Source of the DNA: Euperipatoides rowelli
Taxonomy: Eukaryota > Onychophora > Udeonychophora > Euonychophora > Peripatopsidae
Reading direction: 5' to 3' (one strand)
Length of the DNA stretch: 10,590 nucleotides
NCBI GenBank assembly: GCA_003024985.2
Contig: PXIH01S0011972.1
A program made the translations under genes and the position numbers. The first letter of the stretch is position 1. Every line of letters begins with the position of its first letter. Below the pieces are notes generated by a model. That model was not told the DNA's origin and did not search any database. It saw only the letters and a program-made list of their open reading frames with translations. Positions 1 through 8,775 of the stretch are shown in pieces.

Positions 1-45
1 ATACATTTTTACATAAGAATATTGTTATGAATAATTAATTTAATG

Positions 46-99
46 ATAGCTCCATCTAGCCAGTGAAAGGTAATGTCAGCTTTCACTCACCTGAGCTAT
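46..99. repeat. Nested inverted repeat (hairpin)
   Basis: Two perfect inverted repeats are nested here. An outer 7-bp pair, ATAGCTC (46-52) with GAGCTAT (93-99), encloses an inner 8-bp pair, AGTGAAAG (62-69) with CTTTCACT (80-87). The apical loop is 10 nt and the internal loop is asymmetric (9 and 5 nt). The fold is readable from the bases, but no function is known. It could be chance, a piece of a decayed element, or part of the 5' region of the LINE that starts downstream. Confidence 0.4.
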
Positions 100-262
100 T
101 TTTTTTTTTTTTCGTTTTTCTTGGAGAAGATTAAACAAAACAATAATATATCTTGATTCTGAACTTTGTAATTACCCTCTGTAGGTGAGTGTACCCATTT
201 AGGGTATTTTAGGTTTGTTTGTATAAAATTGAAATAATTATGTCAACATTGGTGGGTGGGTA

Positions 263-274
263 CCCCCCCCCCCC
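263..274. repeat. Poly-C tract, 12 bases
   Basis: A run of 12 C follows a G-rich GGTGGGTGGG stretch directly before the readable part of the LINE ORF1. A second run of 10 C lies at 1086-1095, also inside ORF1 debris. Such runs stand out in this AT-rich window and may be expanded slippage tracts or base-calling artefacts. Confidence 0.7.
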
Positions 275-279
275 TTAGT

Positions 280-1610
280 GAAATAACAAAATTTGAAAAG
301 TCTGTGTTTTATTGGACTAATCAATATCAATTCTTACTTAAGGATAATGTGGTAATATTGTCAGCTAAGGAAAATTTTAATCTTGCTCAACTCGAAATGG
401 CTGATTTAGTCTATCAGTTAAATCAACTTGAACTTTTAAATTCTTTAAAGGCATTTTATTACTTGACAAACCCAAAATTTTTTTACTTGGAATTTATATC
501 GCTGTTGCATGCTGCTATATTTCAAAATAATTCTAGTCAGATTAATAATAAAAATTTAATATATTTGAACTGGTACCATGATAGCAAAATGTTAAGAATT
601 ATAATAGAGAAGCTTCCAGCATCTGCAGTCATAGTATTAATTCCTCCTTTATTGTTGCAATGGGGAGTTGTTAAGACAATTCATCCAGGTTTCTACACCC
701 TCCGAGGAGGAGGACATTGTGATTTGGGTCAGACGGAGTGATCTTTCAGATTGGTAATGATTATACACTTGCTGACCTTCCATACTTTGTAAGGATTAAG
801 CAAGTTAAATTATATTTACATATTAATGAAAGACCACATATTTGTTTTAGGTTTTAAAGGTTTGAACATTTGTTCTCAAAATGCAATCTGAAATATTTCC
901 CAAAATGTAGGGGGCTTAAGCCCATAATCCATGTATGTAAGGTTAGCTATGTATCTAAGCTTTCATCGAGAACACAAGACTGGAAAGTACTTTTGCAAAA
1001 AGTACAGGCTGATGCTATTCTGTAATCTCTATCTATGTTAAGGAATCATCATGTTATGAAGAGAAAAAATGATGATAGCTTTCCTCCCCCCCCCCTCCCT
1101 CTCCCACACACTTCCTTGTGTAGGGGCCAAAGAGGTATCAGAGAAAATGACTAGTTTATTAATTGAGACTGTAAACACATCTCAAATAGATCTTGATTCA
1201 AACTTTACTGACAAATGTTTGGAGTTACATCTTGTGGAAAATTCACGTACTGGATTAGATAACATTTCTTCTATTCCCTCCCTAGTGTAGGAGCTGGAAA
1301 CTTCATCTCCTTTGAATGTGTAGCTATCATCAACCGCCATTTTGACCGTTTTTCAGCTTGATGGGGTTACGAAGGAAAGTAAACAAAAATGTAAAAGTAA
1401 AAGAAAACATAAGGTACTATTGGCTGATTAAAAGACATATAAATTGCGGAGCTCTACTTTGATGACTTCAAAGTCAAGCTTAACACAATTAATTTGGACT
1501 GGGGCCCANCTACATGTCAAAGTTCTCATTCTTCCAGCTCCTCAAGGCATTCTATTATGTCAGAGGACCGACAATGTTCTAGTAATAATGGGAATCTCTT
1601 GTCCGAATAA
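280..1610 (+). pseudogene. LINE ORF1 remnant: RRM-like domain plus CCHC zinc knuckles
   Basis: In autonomous relatives this protein binds the element RNA. The first frame is open from about 280 to 741. Its end (592-701), with the motifs EKLPAS, QWGVV and IHPGFYT, resembles the RRM-like region of Tx1-type ORF1. Reading shifts near 700 and again near 750, giving IGNDYTLADLPYFVRI and then a knuckle at 843-884: Cys at 843, Phe where the second Cys should be (852), His at 867, Cys at 882. Spacing fits C-x2-C-x4-H-x4-C, with a TAA inside. A second decayed knuckle has Cys at 906 and 936. Further down are a Lys-rich patch (about 1375-1410) and a Ser-rich tail (1443-1610) ending at TAA 1608-1610. The GTG at 256 is not a credible eukaryotic start, so the real start is unknown. 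Confidence 0.72.
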
Positions 1611-1612
1611 TG
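1608..1612 (+). other. TAATG stop/start overlap between LINE ORF1 and ORF2
   Basis: The Ser-rich frame that closes ORF1 is open from 1443 to TAA at 1608-1610. The ATG of the endonuclease ORF begins at the last A of that stop (1610-1612). In some LINEs, for example SART1, a UAAUG overlap lets ribosomes that end ORF1 restart on ORF2. Here the arrangement is seen directly; that it worked this way in the living ancestor is inference. Confidence 0.6.
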
Positions 1613-3541
1613 GCAAATTTTAACTGCATATCAATTAATGTCCAGGGGATGAACACTTAGGAGAAAAGGAGAAAGATTTCTGGTTTGTTGAGTGGACTTA
1701 ATTCTGATATTGCATACTTCAATGAGACAAGCTGGCATCGTCGTTTAATTTGGGACAGCTGAGATGGACAAATAATTATATGATAACTGTTGGGAGTCAT
1801 TTGAATTCTGTCCAAGGTACTATGACACATAAAACTTTCAGGGTTATCGGTATTCCCACTAGTCCTGATTCAGCTGCCAAGGTTGCTTATTCTGAAAATG
1901 TGTTTTAATCATCAGTATTTAATACTTATTAATGTGTATGGTACCCATATTGCAAGGCAGAATGATACCTTATTTGAAAAGATATTTAGGGTCATTCAGT
2001 GTAATGCAAACAAATTTTTCTGATTCAAAATGGGGGAAGTTGTTTCTGTCTTCATTTCGTCTTGTGAAGTAGCAGCATATACCAAGAAGGATTATCTTCT
2101 ACACACTATAGTAAGAACTCAGTTTNGATTATAGACTATTTTCTTATCTTGCCTCAATTTGTAAACGATTTATCGTATAAAACAATTGCAACACCTGTAT
2201 CTGATCACATGATTATTCTGAAATATCGTTTAAAATGCAGAATTGTTAATCTAGTGTTCACTTTATTTTGCCTCCTGCTCTGCGGTTTACTGTTGACATG
2301 ATTAATATGATTTATATTTTTGTTAATGGTTGGTTGCTAAATCCACAGCTGTTGTCTTCAGAATGGATTTATTTTAAAAGTACGGTTATGAGATTTTTGA
2401 TGTCGAAGAATAAAACATTTGTAATAAATAATAAATATGAGTCTATTTTCTTTGACAGGCGATTAATGATTTTAAATTATGTGATATAGATGGGTCAAAG
2501 ATGTTAGTTCAATGGAAAAGAGACATATGCACTATGCAGCTGTATGGATACCAGCAAAAATTGGATAAATTTAAATATGTAAGGAAAATAGTGTTGGCAA
2601 AGAATGAAATATGGGAATTACTTGCAACAAGGATCTTTATTAGAATCAAATCATCAAAATTGATTTTGGTAATTAAACATCAAGATAAAATTTTGGTTGG
2701 GCCTGAGTTAATTAGTTTGATTTTTAATAGTTTTAAGTCTCAATTTACTTTCATCCAGGATGTAAGACTGGTGAAGCGGATGCGGTCAAATGGAAGAGAT
2801 GATCATGATGGGGTTGTGGTATCATAACGTTTTATTATTCAGAAGGATGATACCATTGACCACCTAAGCAAATCTAATTTTCATTTCCCCCCTGCTCTGG
2901 ATGGTATAACTCCCAAATTGCAGAAAAAATTGGATTATATATTTGTGCCGTTGTTGTGTGACCTTTTTTAACTTATGGCTTAGGGTGTCTTTTCCTCCAT
3001 CACTCAACATTCAGATATACTTTGTGTTGTTTAATAAATTGTCTCAAGTAAGGTGGAACAATGTAAATAAAATGCCTCAGTTTCCTGGGTTAAATACTAT
3101 ACGACCAATTGACATTGAAAATGTGGATGCAAAGCTGTTTGNAGCTATATTGAACTCTGCAATCTCACCGATATTAGCCAATCTTATTTACCATAACCAA
3201 TTTTGTTATTGGGGCGATCCATCCATATGTTAATGCACCTTCTTGGAGATATTTATGTTTCTTTTAAAATGTCAAAAAGCATCAGCTTTTGGCCATCATT
3301 TTAGATACTGAAAAGGCATTTGATAATGTTATATATTAATTCTTTGTTGAAGGCTTTTGAGGATAATCTTCCTGGTGTCTTCTTGAAATTTTATAATTGT
3401 CATGTGAACACAGTTGCGTATGCTGATTAATTGTTGTTTTTTTTGTGTGTGGACCTAGAAGAGTTTGAAATTGTGCTGGAGCTTGTAGATGATTTTTATA
3501 GAAAAACTGGATCTAAAATTAATAGAAAGAAAAGTTCATAA
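1610..3541 (+). pseudogene. LINE ORF2 remnant: APE endonuclease and reverse transcriptase
   Basis: The protein would nick target DNA and reverse-transcribe the element RNA. Starting at ATG 1610, the endonuclease begins ISINVQGMN (conserved Asn) and has NET in place of the usual QET (catalytic Glu codon 1724-1726). INVYG follows at 1928-1942. The closing SDH motif (2200-2208) sits in another frame and slightly early, so some endonuclease codons are lost. The linker (about 2268-2827) includes NGWLLNPQLLSSEW. The RT opens with PPALDGITPKLQKKLDYIF (from about 2888), then RPI (3102-3110), GRSI (about 3209), the first catalytic block ILDTEKAFD (3298-3324), and YAD (3419-3427), where the second Asp is replaced by a TAA stop. 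KTGSKINRKKS closes the palm. Only about 40 codons separate the two catalytic motifs, against roughly 100 in L1, so a block of about 60 codons including the RQGCPLSP region is missing. The thumb and C-terminus are absent. Confidence 0.83.
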
Positions 3542-4148
3542 TAAACTAGCCTAATAAACAATGGTCATATGCTGTCAGCTAAATAGAAAACTTTACAGTG
3601 TTATTCATTCTTGTAAGAGATGCTGACAATCCCACTAAATCATATTATTTTAAAACACAGACATACATCAATTTATGCTGTCTATTGAGATTATAATGAA
3701 TTTTAAAGATATTAATTTGATTATTTTTTATATTTGTGTTTACTATAGCCTGTTATCTTGAATTATGTTATTGTTGTTATCCCTACAATATTTCATATAC
3801 TTCATATATAATTCCTATACTAATAAAGAAAAAACTACAATGATTTAGTTTATCAAACTTAAAAATTGAAATTCTGTCAATTACATGTATGCTTTCTTTG
3901 ATATGTTCTTGCATCTCCACTGAATAATCAGTTAATTTATAAAGTTTGTCTGCCGATGTTCATGTGTTTGGTTGTACTGGTCTTGTTTTGATTATTTCAT
4001 CTATACCTTGACAGGAACTTCAGCTGTTACATTTTTGCAACCCTCATCTCTGAATTTGTTTTATCTTTCTTCCTCCTCCAATTTTATTATAAATTGTTTA
4101 TTGCATCAGCTGTATCACTCATTTATCTCTGTAATATCAATGAGCCTA
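3542..4148. other. Non-coding stretch, possibly the LINE 3' tail
   Basis: No credible gene is seen. An AATAAA at 3822-3827 followed by an A-rich run could mark the 3' end of the upstream LINE, which would then have lost its RT thumb and C-terminus by deletion between about 3541 and 3690. A T-rich strand at 3700-3800 resembles a hydrophobic LINE C-terminus when read, but this is weak. A 66-codon open frame at 3972-4172 runs into the piggyBac-type element end and is not believed to be a gene. Confidence 0.4.
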
Positions 4149-4386
4149 TTAACCCTTTCCACTCCGAGTTAAAATGGCATTGATCAGATTTTTTTAAATC
4201 CCCTAATTATAATTTTAATTCTTTTTTTAAATCATTTGCTATAAGTAAAATAAATATATATTAGTCCTTTTGAATATAAATTGTACTAATTTGAATGATT
4301 TTTGAGGCTTGAAATGATTGTTGAATTGTTAAATTGTACAGAAAAAAATGACGATTTATAATCGCCATTGGAGTGGAAAGGGTTAA
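4149..4386. mobile_element. piggyBac-type MITE with 13-bp TIRs and TTAA target duplication
   Basis: TTAA at 4149-4152 and TTAA at 4383-4386 flank a 230-bp element. Its ends are exact inverted repeats: CCCTTTCCACTCC at 4153-4165 and GGAGTGGAAAGGG at 4370-4382. Ends starting CCC and a duplicated TTAA are hallmarks of piggyBac transposition. The inside is AT-rich and non-coding, so it could move only with a transposase supplied elsewhere. Next to the right end lies a hairpin, ATGACGATT (4348-4356) with AATCGCCAT (4360-4368), which differs from perfect by one base. The same terminal module occurs again at 8011-8049, showing that this is a repeated family in the genome. Confidence 0.9.
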
Positions 4387-5784
4387 TGAATTAAAAATTT
4401 TAAAATTATATAAAATATCTTAAATCCATATATTTGTAAATGAAGAAAGAGAAACACGCTTCACTCTTGATCTAAACCCTGAGCTGAGGAACATCCTTCT
4501 TTAGTTATTGTCACTATTGACGTCAACAATATCTAATTTATTTTACTGTCTATATAACTTGCATCCTATAGCAGCACAAGCCACTCAAGTAAACATACAG
4601 TTATCATTTTATAGAACCAAAATATAAGAAATCAAGCACAATTCTTTGGTTTTACTATGATCAGAACCCAATTTAATGACAAGATAAGATTTTAAGAACT
4701 GAATTGAAAGTTTAATTGCTAAAGCTAGAAACAATTCAGTTTTTGTTTCCTGAACAATTTATTTGTTTTTGTGCATTTTTTTAAATAAAATTTCAACGTT
4801 TTTTTTAGTTTATTATTTTATTTCCTCTATAAATTAAAAGAATTGATAAATTGTTTACTAAATTCTCAAGAATTATTTAACAATAAATGTCCATTCATTT
4901 ATTTATTAGATAAAGATTACTTATGTGAGAGATATCTTGCGAGATAGGGTCTTTAAAAGGTAGGCATTATAAAGTTAAAGGTAGCTTACATGAGGTCACC
5001 AATCCTGGCCCCCTTATTGCTTAACATTGCTCTGTGTAATATTAATGATTCATCGATTTACTGTAGTAAGATGATAAATGTTATATAAAAAATAGCATAT
5101 CTCAGTAATTAATTCATTATAATTATGGTAAAAATTTTAATTTATAATAAGCAGTTTTAATCAAACAAATTATTAAATAATGTTTTTAATTTCCAAAACT
5201 CTAAACATACAAAAAAAAGTTTTTAGATTAAGAAAATTATAATGTAAATAAAAAAACATAATTAAAATTTCATTACAGTAGGATATATAACATACCAATG
5301 ATGGAAATGTTGGATTCTTAGATCCATTACTCAGGAAAGAGAGAAGCACATTTGTTTCGTTCCTATATCTTAGGCACAAAATATTTTGAAGTATCGTATA
5401 TCCACTTCCACAGCAAAATGATTAAAAATGTTCAATATGAGGCAGAGTTTTCCAATGTTTTGTTTGTTTTTTTTTTAAAAAAAAGGACCAGTGTGCTGTT
5501 TTGGGGCATCCTGCCTTGACCTCAGCATTGTGGATGGCATATCAAATCCAAGGAATATATTATGAAGATTGAATTTTGACATATTTTCATTTTTTTTTGA
5601 CATGTTAAGGAAAATGTTGTTTTCTTAAAAAAAATACTGATCTCTTATATAACCACACCATTTTACAGGAACAATATTACAAATATAATTATAGTACTGC
5701 AATTGCATACATAATTACCATCAATTTGAAAGAGTAATGAAGTATTCAGTTAATATAAGTAGGTAAAAAGGCTGATAATAATAT
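4387..5784. other. AT-rich non-coding region
   Basis: I see no gene that can be supported. A 68-codon minus-strand frame (5379-5173) includes a GTATGT donor-like site but has no credible upstream acceptor or recognisable protein. Around 5469-5500, a long T run meets an A run and is followed by GGACCAGTG. This resembles the A/T-tract plus GTACCAGGG modules inside the hAT-type element at 7654-8424 and may be a fragment of a related element. Confidence 0.5.
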
Positions 5785-6623
5785 CACCTTAAAGGAAGCC
5801 ACTAGCCATTCAGATTGTAGGAAATAGTCAATGTTACCCATCCCAATTTTAAGCCACATCTGCCTATGACATCACAATTGTTGTAGTATAGTGATGTAGT
5901 TCATGACATCACTTATGATCTCATGAAAGTGTAATTGCCAATTCTACCACTTCAAAGGAAGCCATCATCAAATCATATTGTCAGAGTTTGTCACATGTTA
6001 TCCCATCCATTTTTTCCTTATATGATATAGTATTGTATCATGTGTCGTAATGTTATGAAAGGGATTTGCAGATACTAAAAATCTTTAAAATAAAAAAAGT
6101 AACAAACTTTTATAATGTCATCTTCCTATAGTTTCCATAAGGCATTTATATTCTGATGACATCAAAACTTAAAAAAATGTAAAGACATATGGAAAAACCA
6201 ATGATTCCATGATGCTCCCTTTAGTCATACCTTTATGGACACCAAACATGATGTCACAATAAATTTTAATATCTTTATGGGATTAAGAGTAAAAATTATA
6301 GTTCAAACAGTGAATGGTAGGACCATGATTGAAACCTTTGAGATGGTATAATTGTCAGTACCTTTTTCATAACGTCACACACACATGATGCAAAAATGTT
6401 TCAAATAAGTAGAAAAAAAGTGGATGAGGGGCTGACATATGATAAATCTAGACAATGTGATTGGATTACGTCTTTGAGGTGGTAGAATCAGCTATATTCC
6501 ATTCCTTAGGTCATAGATGATGTTATGAAGTAACATTACATGGCTACAAACCATTGTGACATCATATGTAGGCATCACTTCAAATTGGGAGGGAATGACA
6601 TGTTACTAAACCCTTACAATCTG
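5785..6623. mobile_element. Long imperfect palindrome (fold-back element)
   Basis: The sequence reads as a near full-length inverted repeat about an axis near 6207-6221. Paired blocks, in order inward, are CAGATTGTA (5811-5819 with 6615-6623), TCCCAATTT (5841-5849 with 6592-6600), ATTCTACCAC (5941-5950 with 6479-6488), ATCATGTGT (6037-6045 with 6381-6389), GTTATGAAA (6052-6060 with 6365-6373), CCATAA (6135-6140 with 6275-6280) and GACATCA (6158-6164 with 6249-6255). The left arm begins earlier, at about 5785, because a diverged direct repeat of 5785-5840 recurs at 5947-6010. The matching outer part is missing on the right. ATT lies on both sides of the 5811-6623 core, but three bases is too little to call a target duplication. 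There is no coding sequence. It is probably a non-autonomous fold-back or long-TIR element; the superfamily is unknown. Confidence 0.75.
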
Positions 6624-7645
6624 ATTACAGTATATTAAACAAGTATTGTATTATTATGTCTAATTTTATGGGTAAAATTTATTTGCAAATTCTATCTTAA
6701 AACTAAAGTTCTTTAGTCTATAAACTTTTCATACGATGTATAAAAAAACTGCTTTTATTTATGTAATTTATAAAAGATGGAAACATTATATTTGCCAGAT
6801 TTTAGTTAAACCCTTGAGCTCATTAACACATTATATTTGGATAATTAATACAATAGATTAAAATATAAAAAGTTTTAATTATTTCAAAACAAAGGTCTAA
6901 ACCTTAAACAGTTTAATCATATTGTAATATTAAATGTTTTTGAGTATACAAAAACACTATTTAATTATACTGTATATACTGTATAAGAAATAAAAAGTAT
7001 TGTTTATGTAAAAAGAATATGTTTTGCAATAAAACAGAATGAAAAACTTTATTTACTGTGAGGTAAATATAAATGAGTTGATGAAATAAAAATAAATGCT
7101 TCTGGACTTTCAAATAATTTAAAACAAAATAATAAAATTAAAACTAATTTAAAATAATAATAAAAAAAAACATTATTATAATGAACATTTTTTTGAACAA
7201 AAACTTTTTATGATAAGATTTGAATAAAACAATGAGAGAAGATTAAAAAAGACTTTGAATATTTAAAGTGTAAGTTATTAACAATGCTAATTTCAACTTA
7301 GTCAATTTAGTGTATTTTGCACAAAAAATAATTTGTATTCATTAAATTTTCTTATTTAAATTAAAAAGATGTAAAAAATTAAGTTTTATACAAAGTTAAT
7401 AAGTGTAAAAAAGAAAGCCTTGACAAAAATCAAAGCAAACACTGAACTTAAAGTTATTTTTAAGATGCCATATTATATGACGTATTTGGTCTTTTATAAA
7501 CATTGCAATAAACCTAGATTTTCCACCTTTTATGAATGAAATAGAAAATTTGATAAATTAAACATACATTTTTTTCTCAAAATAAAACTAAATTGAAGAG
7601 TTTAAAATAACATATTTAATAGTTTTTTAACCCATTATTTATTAT
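6624..7645. other. AT-rich non-coding region
   Basis: This kilobase is extremely AT-rich, with many short A and T runs and no open frame worth reporting on either strand. TTAACCC at 7627-7633 superficially resembles a piggyBac left end, but the bases after CCC do not match the TIR seen at 4153. No RNA gene or splice-bounded exon was recognised. Confidence 0.55.
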
Positions 7646-8432
7646 AAGCTAATCAGTGGTGCCGTCCTATTTAAAAATGTACCAGGGCGCTAAAACTAAA
7701 AATATAAATGGAGCGGCTGCTACCAGAATTTTTAATATTGTAGTGGAGGCCAAACAATTCTATTTTTTTTTAAATGAAAAATCAATTTTTTTAAAAAAAA
7801 TAAAATTAAGATTAGTATTCTTTTAATACATTTTTTTTTAAAAAAAAATCTCTTGGGATAATTAAAGACAATTTATTTTGAGTCTATGAAACGAAAAAAA
7901 AATAGTAATTGAAGCATATTTGAATATAATAATAATAATTGATTATGAAATATAAGAAAATGAAAATGGCGATTTAGAATCAACTTTGGAATGCAACTAC
8001 TAAATTGAAAATGGCGATTGAGAATCGCCATTGGAGTGGAAAGGGTTAAAAGTTAGTGGTGTAGGCCAATAGTTTCCTGCTGTCCCTTACATAATATACT
8101 ATAAATAAAACTTTACTTACTTCTAAAACAATGCCCATAATTCTTCTTTTAAACAAACATCAACTTCAGGCAAAAAATCATCATCAATACGTGACTGCAT
8201 GTACCAGAATGATGGTGCAACAACCAAATCTTTAATGTTACGATATTTATTATTAATTAGAAATGAACAAATTTTTAGCAGAAATCTTTTTCTTTTTTTT
8301 ACCTTTAAAATATTAAGACTGATTTTAATGCTTTTTTTTAAAAAAAAGTACCAGGGCACACCCTGTCTTAAATAAAAAGTACCAGGATGCCACCCAGACC
8401 TGCCCTTGACCCACTGCACCACTGAAGCTAAT
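7646..8432. mobile_element. hAT-type non-autonomous element with 8-bp target duplication
   Basis: AAGCTAAT at 7646-7653 and AAGCTAAT at 8425-8432 are identical 8-bp direct repeats. They border a 771-bp element with inverted ends CAGTGGTGC (7654-7662) and GCACCACTG (8416-8424). An 8-bp duplication and CAG...CTG ends fit the hAT superfamily. Subterminal motifs GTACCAGGGCGC (7679-7690), GTACCAGGGCAC (8348-8359) and GTACCAGGATGC (8379-8390) lie near both ends in the same orientation, as is common for transposase-binding repeats. The element encodes no recognisable transposase. It carries a piggyBac-type end internally (8033-8049), so a second element inserted in it or was captured by it. The perfect target duplication suggests the hAT insertion is younger than the neighbouring LINE debris. 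Confidence 0.88.
7962..8049. mobile_element. Solitary piggyBac-type right end, terminus duplicated in tandem
   Basis: GGAGTGGAAAGGG at 8033-8045, followed by TTAA (8046-8049), is identical to the right TIR of the 4149-4386 element. Before it lies a perfect 9-bp hairpin, ATGGCGATT (8011-8019) with AATCGCCAT (8023-8031). The same terminal module appears 45 bp upstream in diverged form: GAAAATGGCGATT at 7962 and at 8007, followed by TTTGGAATG in the first copy and ATTGGAGTG in the second. No matching left TIR is found between 7654 and this point. The piece is therefore a truncated or decayed insertion nested in the hAT-type element, or sequence captured by it. Confidence 0.72.
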
Positions 8433-8770
8433 AATATGAAAAAGGAATGTTAATGAGTAGACTAAAACTGAAGGTCATGTGATTACATTCCAGCTTTGAG
8501 TTACCTACTTTGTTTTAGGCATCATACAATAGAAAATAATAAAATTTTCATTCAATTCAACTCTTTCAATTGTAGTTGTAACTTTAATAGTTAAAATATC
8601 ATGGTGATGTTAATATTCTTTATTGAGAAAATAATTTTAGTATAGATATATATTTCAATATAAAATGAGGTGATTTTTATAATATGTCATAAGAGATCAC
8701 TGATTGATCATTTACATATAAACCACATTTATCTAGTTTTTAGCCAATAATAATCAAGCTATAGTACAGC
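8433..8770. other. AT-rich non-coding region
   Basis: No gene, repeat boundary or RNA is supported here. It separates the hAT-type element from the tRNA-like block and the minus-strand coding remnant. Confidence 0.5.
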
Positions 8771-8775
8771 TTGGG

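Larger units (their letters stand above)
280..3541 (+). mobile_element. Decayed Tx1/L1-type LINE (two-ORF non-LTR retrotransposon)
   Basis: A single plus-strand element can be followed through many frameshifts. Its order is an RRM-like ORF1 block, CCHC knuckles, a Ser-rich ORF1 tail, an APE-type endonuclease, a linker and a reverse transcriptase. This order matches the Tx1/L1 group of LINEs, which copy RNA into nicked genomic DNA. The copy is dead: stops and frameshifts occur in every domain and the RT core has an internal deletion. The true 5' end is not visible. Recognisable coding ends at the TAA at 3539-3541; a tail to about 3834 is possible. All three ambiguous bases in the window (1509, 2126, 3142) lie inside it, as would be expected for a multicopy repeat. 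Clade assignment rests on remembered family motifs, not a search. Confidence 0.85.

Noticed and set aside
184-190. GGTGAGT as a splice donor of a host gene
   Set aside because: There is no supported exon upstream within the window, and the motif alone is common.
3972-4172. A 66-codon plus-strand open frame
   Set aside because: Its last codons are the TIR of the piggyBac-type MITE, composition follows a T-rich strand, and no family is recognised.
5173-5379. A 68-codon minus-strand open frame with a GTATGT donor-like site
   Set aside because: No credible acceptor, no recognisable protein, and half of the frame is low-complexity AT translation.
7627-7645. TTAACCC as the missing left end of the second piggyBac copy
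   Set aside because: Only CCC matches; the following bases differ from the TIR, and it lies outside the hAT target duplication.
4149-8049. A single 3.9-kb piggyBac element using the left TIR at 4153 and the right TIR at 8033
   Set aside because: The left TIR already has an exact partner at 4370 with TTAA, the 8033 end lies inside a hAT element with its own target duplication, and no transposase remains are present between.
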